From Crocinitomicaceae bacterium (GTDB taxonomy: Bacteria; Bacteroidota; Bacteroidia; Flavobacteriales_D; CAJJDF01), in the NCBI GenBank assembly GCA_024639505.1, contig JAHEIE010000002.1, positions 1-33,035 on the forward strand: DNA of 33,035 bases, read 5' to 3'. Made by a program: the position numbers and the translations under genes. Positions 7,451 through 16,211 of the stretch are shown in pieces. The notes under the pieces are model-generated. The model searched no databases. It was not told the DNA's origin and saw nothing but the letters and a program-made list of their open reading frames with translations. Position 1 is the first letter of the stretch. The number at the start of each line of letters is the position of its first letter.

Positions 7451-8821
7451 ATGAGCAAAAAGGAACAATTATTCGAAGAGTTTTCATCCGTTTCATTACA
7501 AAAATGGGAAGAAAAAATAGTGAAAGATTTAAAAGGAACTTCTATTTCTGAGCTGGAATGGAAGCACTCCAATTTGATTGACCTTATTCCTAATTACAAC
7601 AAAGAAAACTCAAAAAACTCCGAAGGGCAAATCGCTCATAGTTCAAGAGAAAATAAAACCTCAAACAATTGGAATATGAGTGTTTTTATCTTGGTTTCGT
7701 CCGAAAAGGAAGCCAACAAACAAGCCCTAAAAGAATTGTCATCAGGAGTAAATTCGCTGACATTTGTTGGAGAAATTAATGACATCAATGCTTTGCTAAA
7801 GGACATTATGATTGAAATTATATCCATCGACTACATTACTTCTAAAACCTCAGGTTTTACCAAAAAACTAAAGGCTCTGTGTATCGAAAGAAACTTGAAT
7901 TTTGACGAACTCAATGGAAGTATTTCATTCGATTATTTAGGAAATTTTGCCCGAAAGGGAAATTGGTATTCTTCTCTTGAAGAGATTTCAAAAGAGTTTT
8001 CATCACACCTAGAAGTAAATAAAAACTCCTTACTGAATTCACTTACTGCAAGCAATTCTTATTTTCAGCAAAGTGGAGCAAATACAGTTCAACAGCTAGG
8101 AATTGCCTTGGCTCATGGAACAGAATATTTTAACTTATTAAACACTACTCATTCAAACAAAGACATTGCTGCCAATCTTCAATTTCATTTCGGGATTGGA
8201 GGGAATTACTTTGCAGAAATAGCAAAAATCAGAGCTTTTAGAGTTCTCTGGAAAATGGTTTTGTCGGCATTTGAAACCTCAACAGAAAAAGTGACAATCA
8301 ATGCTGTGACTTCGTCCTTATTGTGGAGCGACAAACAACCAAAAAACAATATGCTTCGGGCTACTTCTTCGGCAATGAGTGCCGTAATTGGAGGATGCGA
8401 TTCACTAACAATCACACCATTTGATTCGGTTGACTTGCACAAAGAAATATTTTCGGAAAGAATTGCATCCAACGTGCAGCTAATACTCAAAGAAGAATCC
8501 TACTTAGACAAAGTGGTTGATCCATCTAAAGGCTCTTATTTTATAGAGAATTTAACTGCTGAATTAGCGGAAAAAGGTTGGTCATTTTTTCAAGAAATTG
8601 AAAAAAATGGTGGTTACATCAAAGCGCTTGAATCGGGTTACATTCAAAGTGAAATTAAAAAGTCAGCAGATGACTTAATTTCGGCTTACAATTCAGGAGA
8701 TTTGAATTTGGTAGGTGTAAACAAATACGAAACTGAAGACAGAAAGGTAACCTTACAAAGAATAGCCGAATCGAATGAAAAAACAGCAATTACTCCACTT
8801 ACATTTTTACAAATAAAATAA
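7451..8821 (+). CDS. mutA: Methylmalonyl-CoA mutase small (beta) subunit
   Basis: A 456-residue homologue of the non-catalytic small subunit of methylmalonyl-CoA mutase, with a degenerate TIM-barrel substrate domain. FHFGIGGNYFAEIAKIRAFRVLW (about residues 246-268) and VDPSKGSYFIENLT are recognisable mutase-family blocks. There is no C-terminal B12-binding domain (no DxHxxG pattern), as expected for the small subunit. In Bacteroidota this gene is normally followed by the large catalytic subunit, which converts succinyl-CoA and methylmalonyl-CoA. Here a DUF368 gene follows after 4 nt instead. Either the large subunit is elsewhere or the locus has been rearranged. TATTTTTG at 7439-7446 resembles a -7 element but lies only 4 nt from the ATG. 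Confidence 0.88.
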   Translation: MSKKEQLFEEFSSVSLQKWEEKIVKDLKGTSISELEWKHSNLIDLIPNYNKENSKNSEGQIAHSSRENKTSNNWNMSVFILVSSEKEANKQALKELSSGVNSLTFVGEINDINALLKDIMIEIISIDYITSKTSGFTKKLKALCIERNLNFDELNGSISFDYLGNFARKGNWYSSLEEISKEFSSHLEVNKNSLLNSLTASNSYFQQSGANTVQQLGIALAHGTEYFNLLNTTHSNKDIAANLQFHFGIGGNYFAEIAKIRAFRVLWKMVLSAFETSTEKVTINAVTSSLLWSDKQPKNNMLRATSSAMSAVIGGCDSLTITPFDSVDLHKEIFSERIASNVQLILKEESYLDKVVDPSKGSYFIENLTAELAEKGWSFFQEIEKNGGYIKALESGYIQSEIKKSADDLISAYNSGDLNLVGVNKYETEDRKVTLQRIAESNEKTAITPLTFLQIK

Positions 8822-8825
8822 AATT

Positions 8826-9803
8826 ATGATCAGCATACTTACCGCATTCAAAGGAATGGCTATGGGAATTGCCGAAACAATTCCCGGGGTTTCTGGAGGA
8901 ACTATTGCCTTTATCACAGGGATTTACGAAAATTTATTGGGCTCTATAAAAGCCTTCAAACCAAGTCTTATCAAAACTTGGAAGGAAGAAGGGATTAAAT
9001 CTGTTTGGAAAGAAATAAACGGTAATTTTCTTTTTTCGCTTTTGGGAGGAATGGTTATTGGAATTGGAATTGGGATTGTGGCAGTAGAAAAGCTACTGGA
9101 ATCTTATCCTCCAGTAGTTTGGGCATTCTTTTTTGGGCTTATAATTGCCTCTATAATTTATGTCGGAAAACAAGTAACCAAATGGGATTTGGGGCCTATA
9201 GTTTCTCTCATTCTGGGCATTGGAATTGCATTTGGAATCACTCTTTTACCAATTGGTCAAGTAAACGAAAGTTTGCCATTTGTGTTTCTTTGCGGGGCTA
9301 TTGCTGTTTCGGCACTTATCCTACCAGGAATCTCGGGTAGTTTCATTTTGTTAATTATGGGAATGTATTCTTATATTCTTCATGACACCTTGAAAGAAGG
9401 CTTGCTCACAAACCACGAAAGTGGAGCGCTAATTACGATGGTGGTTTTTGGACTTGGAATGATTGTAGGGCTCGTAACCATGGCAAGATTTTTAACTTGG
9501 GCACTTCAAAAATACAACAACATTACGTTGGCATTACTCACTGGATTTATGATTGGTGCACTTAATAAATTGTGGCCTTGGAGTATTCCGGAAAAAGTTA
9601 TGGATGCAAATGATAATATTGTTGATTTTGCGATAGGATTGGAATACGACAAAGTAATTACTTCTTCTAGCGTTTCTCCCACTCAATATTTCGAAAATTT
9701 TGGTCAACCTCATTTTCTAATTCCTTCCATTCTATTCTTTATTTTAGGAATCGTTTTGGTTTTAGGACTTGATAAATTTTCTCCAAATAAAACCGAATCA
9801 TAA
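8826..9803 (+). CDS. DUF368 membrane protein, PopT-like polyprenyl-phosphate translocase
   Basis: A 325-residue polytopic inner-membrane protein with about 8-9 hydrophobic segments. The two inverted-repeat signature loops are visible: ETIPGVSGGTIAFITGIYE (residues 18-36) and ALILPGISGSFILLIMGMY (near 163-181), each with a PGxSG core. DUF368 proteins (PopT) have been shown in other bacteria to return undecaprenyl phosphate across the membrane for reuse in wall synthesis, and that role is inferred here by family. The gene lies 4 nt after mutA and overlaps the aroE start by one base (TAATG), so the three genes are almost certainly one operon. Confidence 0.88.
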   Translation: MISILTAFKGMAMGIAETIPGVSGGTIAFITGIYENLLGSIKAFKPSLIKTWKEEGIKSVWKEINGNFLFSLLGGMVIGIGIGIVAVEKLLESYPPVVWAFFFGLIIASIIYVGKQVTKWDLGPIVSLILGIGIAFGITLLPIGQVNESLPFVFLCGAIAVSALILPGISGSFILLIMGMYSYILHDTLKEGLLTNHESGALITMVVFGLGMIVGLVTMARFLTWALQKYNNITLALLTGFMIGALNKLWPWSIPEKVMDANDNIVDFAIGLEYDKVITSSSVSPTQYFENFGQPHFLIPSILFFILGIVLVLGLDKFSPNKTES

Positions 9804-10543
9804 TGAAACTAGGTCTTATAGGAACTAAACTTTCTCATTCTTTTTCAAAATCATATTTCGAACAAAAATTCGAAAAGCTGGAACTTAGCAATCACTCCTT
9901 CTCTCTTTTTGAATTAAAGAATATAGAAGAACTCTCCTTGCTGTTAGAAAAAAACAAAGAGCTAAAAGGGCTCAATATTACTTTTCCGTTCAAAGAAAGT
10001 ATACTTCCTTTTTTGGATGAAATAGACAATGAAGCAAAAGCTGTGGGAGCAGTCAATACTGTATCTATTTCTTGGAAAAACAACAAACCTGTTCTCAAGG
10101 GTTTCAATACTGATGTTTTTGGCTTTAGAAATTCAATCAAACCGTTTTTAGAAAACACGCATGAAAGAGCTCTAATTTTGGGAACTGGCGGAGCTGCAAA
10201 AGCTATCAAACATGTTCTGCACTCCTTGGGTATCACCACACTTTCTGTGTCTCGAACTCCAGAAGAAGGCGAAATTAGCTACGAAGAATTAAATGAATAT
10301 GTCATAAAATTCCATAAGCTTATTGTGAATTGCACACCCCTAGGAACGTATCCTAATGTTCATGACAAACCAGAGTTGCCTTATCAACTTTTGGACGAAT
10401 CGCACACGTTGATGGACTTGGTTTACAATCCTGAAGAAACTGAGTTTATGAAACTTGGAAAAGCAGAAGGGGCAGTTGTGCTGAATGGTTTATCGATGTT
10501 AAGACAACAAGCTGATAAAGCTTGGGAGATTTGGAGTCGATAA
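9803..10543 (+). CDS. aroE: Shikimate dehydrogenase AroE
   Basis: Reduces 3-dehydroshikimate to shikimate with NADPH in the aromatic amino acid pathway. The 246-residue protein shows SHSFSK (shikimate-binding serines, residues 11-16), the catalytic Lys64 in NITFPFKE, Asp104 in GFNTDVFGF, the dinucleotide loop GTGGAAKA (127-134), and VNCTPLGTYP. It is shorter than the E. coli enzyme (about 270 residues), as is common in Bacteroidota. The ATG shares its A with the DUF368 stop, which indicates translational coupling. Confidence 0.94.
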   Translation: MKLGLIGTKLSHSFSKSYFEQKFEKLELSNHSFSLFELKNIEELSLLLEKNKELKGLNITFPFKESILPFLDEIDNEAKAVGAVNTVSISWKNNKPVLKGFNTDVFGFRNSIKPFLENTHERALILGTGGAAKAIKHVLHSLGITTLSVSRTPEEGEISYEELNEYVIKFHKLIVNCTPLGTYPNVHDKPELPYQLLDESHTLMDLVYNPEETEFMKLGKAEGAVVLNGLSMLRQQADKAWEIWSR

Positions 10544-10606
10544 TCGGCTATTTTTTATTTTAAAAACATTGCGTGACAAGCTAAAGGACAATAAAAGAAC
10601 TGGATT

Positions 10607-11422
10607 ATGAATGAATTAAAAAAAATCAAAGAATCGGCAGATTATATTAAAAACGCAGGATTTTCTGAAGGAACAATTGGAATTATTCTGGGAACTGGAT
10701 TAGGAAATTTGGTTACAAAAATAGAAATAGAAAAAGAACTTTCGTACACTGACATTCCTCACTTTCCTGAATCTACGGTAGAGTTTCATTCTGGCAAACT
10801 AATTTATGGTAAATTGGGAGGTAAACAAGTGATTGCCATGCAAGGTCGATTCCATTATTATGAAGGTTACACGATGAACGAAATTGTATTTCCTGTGAGA
10901 GTAATGAAGATGCTTGGCATAACAAACCTTCTTGTTTCTAATGCCGCTGGAGCGATTAATACCAGTTTCAAAAAAGGGGAATTGATGCTCATTACTGACC
11001 ATATCAACTTACAATCTAATGCTTTGATTGGGGCTAATATTCCTGAACTTGGTACTCGATTTCCCGATATGAGCGAACCCTATTCTAAAAAATTGAATCA
11101 CATTTCAAGAAAAATTGCCGAAACAAACCAGATTAAACTTCACGAGGGAACGTATGTATCGGTTCAAGGCCCAATGCTAGAAACCGCTGCGGAATACCGC
11201 TATTTGGATAGAATTGGAGCAGATGCCGTAGGAATGTCAACAACTCCTGAAGTAATTGCCGCTAACCACATGGGATTGCCAGTTCTTGCTATCTCTGTAT
11301 TGACAGACGAATGCGATTACAACAACTTAAAACCTGTAGATATCTCAGAAATAATTGCAGTGGCAGGAAAAGCTGAAAAGAAACTTTCGGTCCTTTTTGA
11401 AGGAATTGTAGCTTCAATTTAA
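10607..11422 (+). CDS. Purine nucleoside phosphorylase, PNP/MTAP trimeric family
   Basis: Phosphorolysis of purine nucleosides to base plus ribose-1-phosphate. The 271-residue protein has the phosphate loop GTGLGNL (29-35), the HSGKL and GRFHYYEGY blocks (His61, His83), SNAAGAIN, and QGPMLETAAEYR with Glu192, equivalent to the purine-binding Glu201 of human PNP. Met210 lies in VGMSTTPEV. At the position of human Asn243 the protein reads T-D (Asp234), as in methylthioadenosine phosphorylases rather than in inosine/guanosine-specific PNPs, so the specificity may extend to 6-aminopurines. It is 63 nt after aroE and 51 nt before hemW, probably in the same transcription unit. Confidence 0.9.
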   Translation: MNELKKIKESADYIKNAGFSEGTIGIILGTGLGNLVTKIEIEKELSYTDIPHFPESTVEFHSGKLIYGKLGGKQVIAMQGRFHYYEGYTMNEIVFPVRVMKMLGITNLLVSNAAGAINTSFKKGELMLITDHINLQSNALIGANIPELGTRFPDMSEPYSKKLNHISRKIAETNQIKLHEGTYVSVQGPMLETAAEYRYLDRIGADAVGMSTTPEVIAANHMGLPVLAISVLTDECDYNNLKPVDISEIIAVAGKAEKKLSVLFEGIVASI

Positions 11423-11473
11423 ACATAAATTGAGATGAGTCTAGTTCAAAAAAATTTGTAAAAAGAAGTACTT

Positions 11474-12619
11474 TTGAAAAAAACTAGTTTGGCAGGTATC
11501 TACATCCATATTCCTTTTTGCAAAAAAGCTTGTGTGTATTGCGATTTTCATTTTTCTACCTCTATGAAAAATAAAACGGAACTCATAGCTTGTATCAACA
11601 AAGAGCTGAAAGCTAAAAAAGAATATTTGGACACCAACTCTATCCAAACCATATATTTTGGAGGAGGAACTCCCAGTGTTCTCAATCAAGAGGAATTGAC
11701 GAGTATTTTATGTACAATACGTCAAGAATACAAAGTAGATGAATCGGCCGAAATAACCTTGGAGGCAAATCCAGATGATTTAACTCCCGAAAAGCTTGCA
11801 ATTATAAAGCAAAGTGGAGTGAATAGATTGAGTATAGGAATTCAGTCGTTCATTGCTAGAGATTTGGCTTTTATGAATCGTTCTCACACTATTCTCCAAG
11901 CTACCAATGCCATAAAACACGCCAAAGAAATAGGATTTGATAACATAACCATTGATTTGATTTACGGAATTCCAAACCTCACAGAGCTGGAGTGGAAACG
12001 AAATATTAAAAAAGCTATCGAGCTAGATGTAAATCATATTTCTGCCTATTGCCTCACTTCAGAAGAGAGAACCGCGATGCACCATGATATTGCGAAAGGA
12101 AAATATGAATTGCCAAGCGAGGATGTTACTACCGAACAATTCACTACTTTGATAAACACTCTGGAAGAGCATGGATACGAGCAATACGAAATATCCAATT
12201 TTAGTAAAAAAGGTCATAATTCTAAGCATAACTCTTCGTATTGGAAACAAACTCACTTTTTGGGCGTTGGACCTTCGGCTCATAGTTTTAATGGAAAAAC
12301 AAGAAGATGGAATGTATCGAACAATGGGCGATACATAAAAGGAGCAAATGAAAATAACTGGTTAGCCGAAGAGGAAATACTGGATGAACCGACCCGATAC
12401 AATGAATACGTAATGACCTCATTGCGCACAAGCTGGGGAATTGACAGTCAGTTTCTAAAAGCTAATTTTAGTTCACAACTTGTGACCCATTTTATAAAAG
12501 AAAGCAAACGATTTATTCTCGACAACTCCCTCATTCAGAAAGGAAACTTTTTTACCCTTTCGCAATCAGGAAAACTACTTGCAGACAGAATTGCTAGTGA
12601 ATTATTTTGGGTGGAGTAA
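11474..12619 (+). CDS. hemW: Radical SAM heme chaperone HemW
   Basis: A 381-residue radical SAM protein that binds and delivers heme; older annotations call it oxygen-independent coproporphyrinogen oxidase-like. The cluster motif CKKACVYC gives C-x3-C-x2-C (Cys16, Cys20, Cys23), followed by the HemW-type DFHFST stretch. FGGGTPS, the NPDD block, NRLSIGIQSF and DLIYGIPN are typical, and the C-terminal HemN-like domain (about 300-381) is intact. The start is TTG at 11474. No ATG precedes the cluster cysteines (the first in-frame Met comes about residue 31), so a non-ATG start is required. It closes the mutA-to-hemW plus-strand run. Confidence 0.93.
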   Translation: MKKTSLAGIYIHIPFCKKACVYCDFHFSTSMKNKTELIACINKELKAKKEYLDTNSIQTIYFGGGTPSVLNQEELTSILCTIRQEYKVDESAEITLEANPDDLTPEKLAIIKQSGVNRLSIGIQSFIARDLAFMNRSHTILQATNAIKHAKEIGFDNITIDLIYGIPNLTELEWKRNIKKAIELDVNHISAYCLTSEERTAMHHDIAKGKYELPSEDVTTEQFTTLINTLEEHGYEQYEISNFSKKGHNSKHNSSYWKQTHFLGVGPSAHSFNGKTRRWNVSNNGRYIKGANENNWLAEEEILDEPTRYNEYVMTSLRTSWGIDSQFLKANFSSQLVTHFIKESKRFILDNSLIQKGNFFTLSQSGKLLADRIASELFWVE

Positions 12620-12750
12620 AATCTTTCTAAAATTATATCCCATTCCCCCTGCTCTATTTTCCCTCTATCACGAATTCAACTTTAATTCCAAAAGATTGCT
12701 TATTTTAGCTTATCAGGCTTCTATTATTCTATTTTAAGAAAAACACCATC

Positions 12751-15700
12751 ATGAAAAAAATTCAACTTATTTCTATTTCACTCTTCGTGCTTTTGACAGC
12801 TCAATTCACTTTTGGTCAGTCGAAGAAAGACGAAAAACCTAATTTATCTAGTACTCTCGAAGGATTTAAATTTAGAAGTATCGGACCAGCTTTTATGTCC
12901 GGTAGAATTGCCGACATAGCAATTGATCCTAAAAATGAAAATACTTGGTATGTGGCTGTTGGATCGGGAGGGGTTTGGAAAACAACCAATGCCGGAACTA
13001 CATGGGAAGCCATAACCGAAAACTTACCATTTTACTCAACAGGTTGTATTACAATTGATCCTAACAACAATAGTTCTATTTGGTTAGGAACAGGAGAAAA
13101 TGTTGGTGGCAGACATGTTGGTATTGGCCATGGAATTTACCACAGTAAAGATGGAGGAAAATCATGGAAAGATATGGGATTGAAAAAGAGTGAACACATA
13201 TCAAAAATAATTGTTCATCCCACCAATCCCAATATTATTTGGGTTGCTGCCCAAGGACCTCTTTGGAGTTCGGGCGGAGAAAGAGGACTTTACAAAACTA
13301 TTGATGGTGGGAAAACATGGAAAAACACCTTAGAAATAAACGAATGGACAGGAGCAACTGATTTGGTGATTGATCCTAAAAATCCAAATGTATTATATGC
13401 TGCGACATGGCAAAGACATAGAAATGTAGCTGTACTGATGGGTGGAGGGCCTGGCTCTGGTATTTACAAAAGTGTAGATGGCGGAAACACATGGAATAAA
13501 ATTAACAAGGGCATTTCAGAAGAAAACAAAGGAAAAATTGGATTAGCAATTTCGCCAATGGATTCGGATGTACTCTATGCAGCAGTAGAACTAGAGAAAA
13601 GAAAAGGAGCTATATACAGAACTGAGAACAAAGGAGAGAACTGGAGCAAAATGTCTGAAACTGTATCTGGTGGAACTGGGCCTCATTATTATCAGGAATT
13701 GGTAGCTTCTCCCTTCGAGTTTGATAAAATATACTTGATGAATGTGAGGATGCTTGTATCTGAAAATGGTGGAAAAACATTCTATACGATGTCAGAAAAA
13801 GAAAAACACTCTGACAATCACTCTTTGACTTTTAAAAAAAATGACCCCAATTACATGCTCGTAGGGACGGATGGAGGAATTTACGAATCCTTTGACCAAT
13901 CTAAACATTGGAAATACATAGGAAATCTTCCTATTACTCAATTCTACAAATTAGCTGTAGATGATGCTCTTCCATTCTACAATATTTACGGAGGAACTCA
14001 AGACAACAACACGCAAACTGGACCATCTAGAACCGTGAGTTCAGCTGGAATTACCAATTCAGATTGGGAAGTTATATTGGGTGGCGATGGTCATCAACCA
14101 GCTACAGAACCCGGAAATCCAAATATTGTGTATGCTCAATGGCAACAAGGAAATATCAATAGAATCGACAGAACAAACGGAGAAACCGTATACATCAAAC
14201 CACAAGCAGGTGCGAATGAACCCAAATTACGTTTCAATTGGGATTCACCTATTTTGATCAGTCAACACGATCCAAAAAGGATTTATTTTGGTTCGCAAAA
14301 AGTATGGAAATCAGAAAATCGTGGAGATAGCTGGAAATCTATTTCAGGAGATTTAACAAAAGACCAAGAAAGATTCGCTCTCCCGGTAATGGGGAAAACA
14401 CAAAGCATTGATAATGCATGGGACGTATATGCCATGTCAACATACAATACAATTACTTCCCTAGCTGAATCCAAATTAAATGAAAACATATTGTATGCCG
14501 GAACGGACGATGGAATTATTCAAAGCACCAAAGATGGTGGAAAAACATGGACTAAAATGAATATTGAGAGTCTTCCAGGAGTTCCTTCTTCGGCATTTGT
14601 TAACGACATAAAAGCAGATTTGTATGACGAACATACGGCATACGTTGTGTTGGACAATCATAAATTTGGAGATTATTCTCCTTATATATACATGACAAAA
14701 AATGGAGGAAAGACTTGGGAATCTATTTCAAATGGGATTCCAGAAAATACAATAACATGGAGGATTGTACAAGACCATAAAAAACAAAACATATTGTTTT
14801 TAGGAACGGAATACGGTGTATATGTTAGTTTGAACCAAGGAAAAAACTGGAACAAATTTTCAACAGGAATCCCAACCATACCTGTGAGAGATTTGACAAT
14901 ACAAAAAAGAGAAAATGACTTGGTGATAGCTACTTTTGGTAGAGGGTTTTATATTCTTGATGATTATAGTGCTTTGCGCGAAATTAATGAAAAGAGCATT
15001 TCGGAAAATGCCCTATTATTTGCACCCCGAAAAGCTCTTCAATACAATCAAATGAGAGGAGGAACAAACTCAGGAGGAAGTTCAAGTTATGTAGCAAAAA
15101 ACCCTCCTTACGGAGCAGTAATTACTTATTATTTGAAAGAAAGTTTTGTTTCAAAAAAAGCTGCTCGTCAAAAATCTGAACTCCCAGAGAAATTGAACAA
15201 TGGACTTTTGGAAAAACTAAAAAAGGCTGGCTACTTAAATTCAGAGAGCATTTTGGATGAAGACACAAAGACTTTGGCAAAAAGAGCTGACGTTAAAAAA
15301 GAGGAAATTGATGAGTTAAAAACTTCCTTAGAATCTTCAAAAACAAAAGACATTGTATTTCCTGGATGGGAAAAGCTAGATGCTGAAAAACAAGAATCAA
15401 AAGCTTCTGCCATCCTAATAGTTAAAAATAGTAATGGTGAAATCGTAACTCAATTACAAGGTCCTTTGACAAAAGGAATGAACCAAGTGAACTGGAATTT
15501 AATGAAAAAAACACCAACATTGACAATGAATTCAAGGAATAGAGACATATATAAACTAGCTGAACCAGGAAGTTATAACATAACCCTGTATCAAAGAATT
15601 GAAGGAAAGTTAACACAAATTGCTGGGCCAAAAACTTTGGAAGTAGAAAGAATCAGAAAAGGAACTCTCACCAATCCAATGACACATGAACAAACTAAGC

Positions 15701-16122
15701 ACGAAGAGGAAATTATTGCTTTCACCAAATTAGTCAATCGATATTCGCACCAGTTTGGTAAAGCAAATAAAAAGTTAGAGGCATATAAAAACAATTTGGA
15801 ATACTTGACCACAAACAACCAAAAGTTAACTAATCAAGTTTATGAGTTGATCAAACTAAAGAACCAATTGAATATTGAATTAAATGGAAGTCCATCGAAA
15901 AATGAAGTAGGTGAGAAAACTGAGGTGAGTATCACAAATCGATTATGGAAGGCACGAGGACCTGTAAATTCTTATGGAGCTTCGGCTTTGCACATGGAAA
16001 GTTTGTGGATTGCTAAAGCTTTATTCAATGAGTTACAACCTAAAATGGATGCTTATTTGAATCTAATTGAAAAATTGGGAACAGAACTTCAAAAAGCTGG
16101 AGCACCCGAAGTTTTGGATTAG
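12751..16122 (+). CDS. Large exported VPS10/sortilin-like beta-propeller protein (Asp-box repeats)
   Basis: A 1123-residue protein with a signal peptide (1-22, ending TFG-Q). About residues 30-750 form one or two beta-propellers marked by about ten Asp-box or BNR-like motifs of the form S/T-x-D/N-x-G-x-T/S-W: SKDGGKSW, TIDGGKTW, SVDGGNTW, SENRGDSW, TKDGGKTW and TKNGGKTW among them. Bacteroidota homologues are annotated as glycosyl hydrolase or VPS10-domain protein, but there are no sialidase Arg triad blocks, so hydrolase activity is unproven. After the propellers comes a Gly/Ser segment, a charged helical stretch (about 800-870), a beta-sandwich-like part (about 885-955) and a helical C-terminus. 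There is no T9SS tail, so a periplasmic or outer-membrane location is likely. It stands alone between 131-nt and 89-nt spacers. Confidence 0.78.
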   Translation: MKKIQLISISLFVLLTAQFTFGQSKKDEKPNLSSTLEGFKFRSIGPAFMSGRIADIAIDPKNENTWYVAVGSGGVWKTTNAGTTWEAITENLPFYSTGCITIDPNNNSSIWLGTGENVGGRHVGIGHGIYHSKDGGKSWKDMGLKKSEHISKIIVHPTNPNIIWVAAQGPLWSSGGERGLYKTIDGGKTWKNTLEINEWTGATDLVIDPKNPNVLYAATWQRHRNVAVLMGGGPGSGIYKSVDGGNTWNKINKGISEENKGKIGLAISPMDSDVLYAAVELEKRKGAIYRTENKGENWSKMSETVSGGTGPHYYQELVASPFEFDKIYLMNVRMLVSENGGKTFYTMSEKEKHSDNHSLTFKKNDPNYMLVGTDGGIYESFDQSKHWKYIGNLPITQFYKLAVDDALPFYNIYGGTQDNNTQTGPSRTVSSAGITNSDWEVILGGDGHQPATEPGNPNIVYAQWQQGNINRIDRTNGETVYIKPQAGANEPKLRFNWDSPILISQHDPKRIYFGSQKVWKSENRGDSWKSISGDLTKDQERFALPVMGKTQSIDNAWDVYAMSTYNTITSLAESKLNENILYAGTDDGIIQSTKDGGKTWTKMNIESLPGVPSSAFVNDIKADLYDEHTAYVVLDNHKFGDYSPYIYMTKNGGKTWESISNGIPENTITWRIVQDHKKQNILFLGTEYGVYVSLNQGKNWNKFSTGIPTIPVRDLTIQKRENDLVIATFGRGFYILDDYSALREINEKSISENALLFAPRKALQYNQMRGGTNSGGSSSYVAKNPPYGAVITYYLKESFVSKKAARQKSELPEKLNNGLLEKLKKAGYLNSESILDEDTKTLAKRADVKKEEIDELKTSLESSKTKDIVFPGWEKLDAEKQESKASAILIVKNSNGEIVTQLQGPLTKGMNQVNWNLMKKTPTLTMNSRNRDIYKLAEPGSYNITLYQRIEGKLTQIAGPKTLEVERIRKGTLTNPMTHEQTKHEEEIIAFTKLVNRYSHQFGKANKKLEAYKNNLEYLTTNNQKLTNQVYELIKLKNQLNIELNGSPSKNEVGEKTEVSITNRLWKARGPVNSYGASALHMESLWIAKALFNELQPKMDAYLNLIEKLGTELQKAGAPEVLD

Positions 16123-16165
16123 ATTTTTTTTTGTAGTGAATAATCTTTAAAACTGAACAAAAGGA

Positions 16166-16194
16166 TTGTTTCTAATCAAATCCATTTAACTTTG
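16166..16194 (+). promoter_or_regulatory. Bacteroidota primary-sigma promoter for the methyltransferase gene
   Basis: A TTG at 16166-16168 (-33 element) is separated by 18 nt from TAACTTTG at 16187-16194, an exact match to the TAnnTTTG -7 element of Bacteroidota housekeeping promoters. Transcription would begin near 16199-16201, about 11-13 nt before the ATG at 16212. This is the best promoter match in the window. Confidence 0.7.
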
Positions 16195-16211
16195 CGTAAA
16201 TATTAGATACC

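Noticed and set aside
5582-11422. An arsenosugar pathway made of the DUF2064 protein, rhodanese and purine nucleoside phosphorylase
   Set aside because: No arsenic methyltransferase or ArsS radical SAM gene is present, and the phosphorylase is 4.4 kb away in an operon with aroE and hemW.
12751-16122. Sialidase based on Asp-box motifs
   Set aside because: Asp-boxes mark the propeller fold only; the arginine triad and other sialidase catalytic blocks were not seen.
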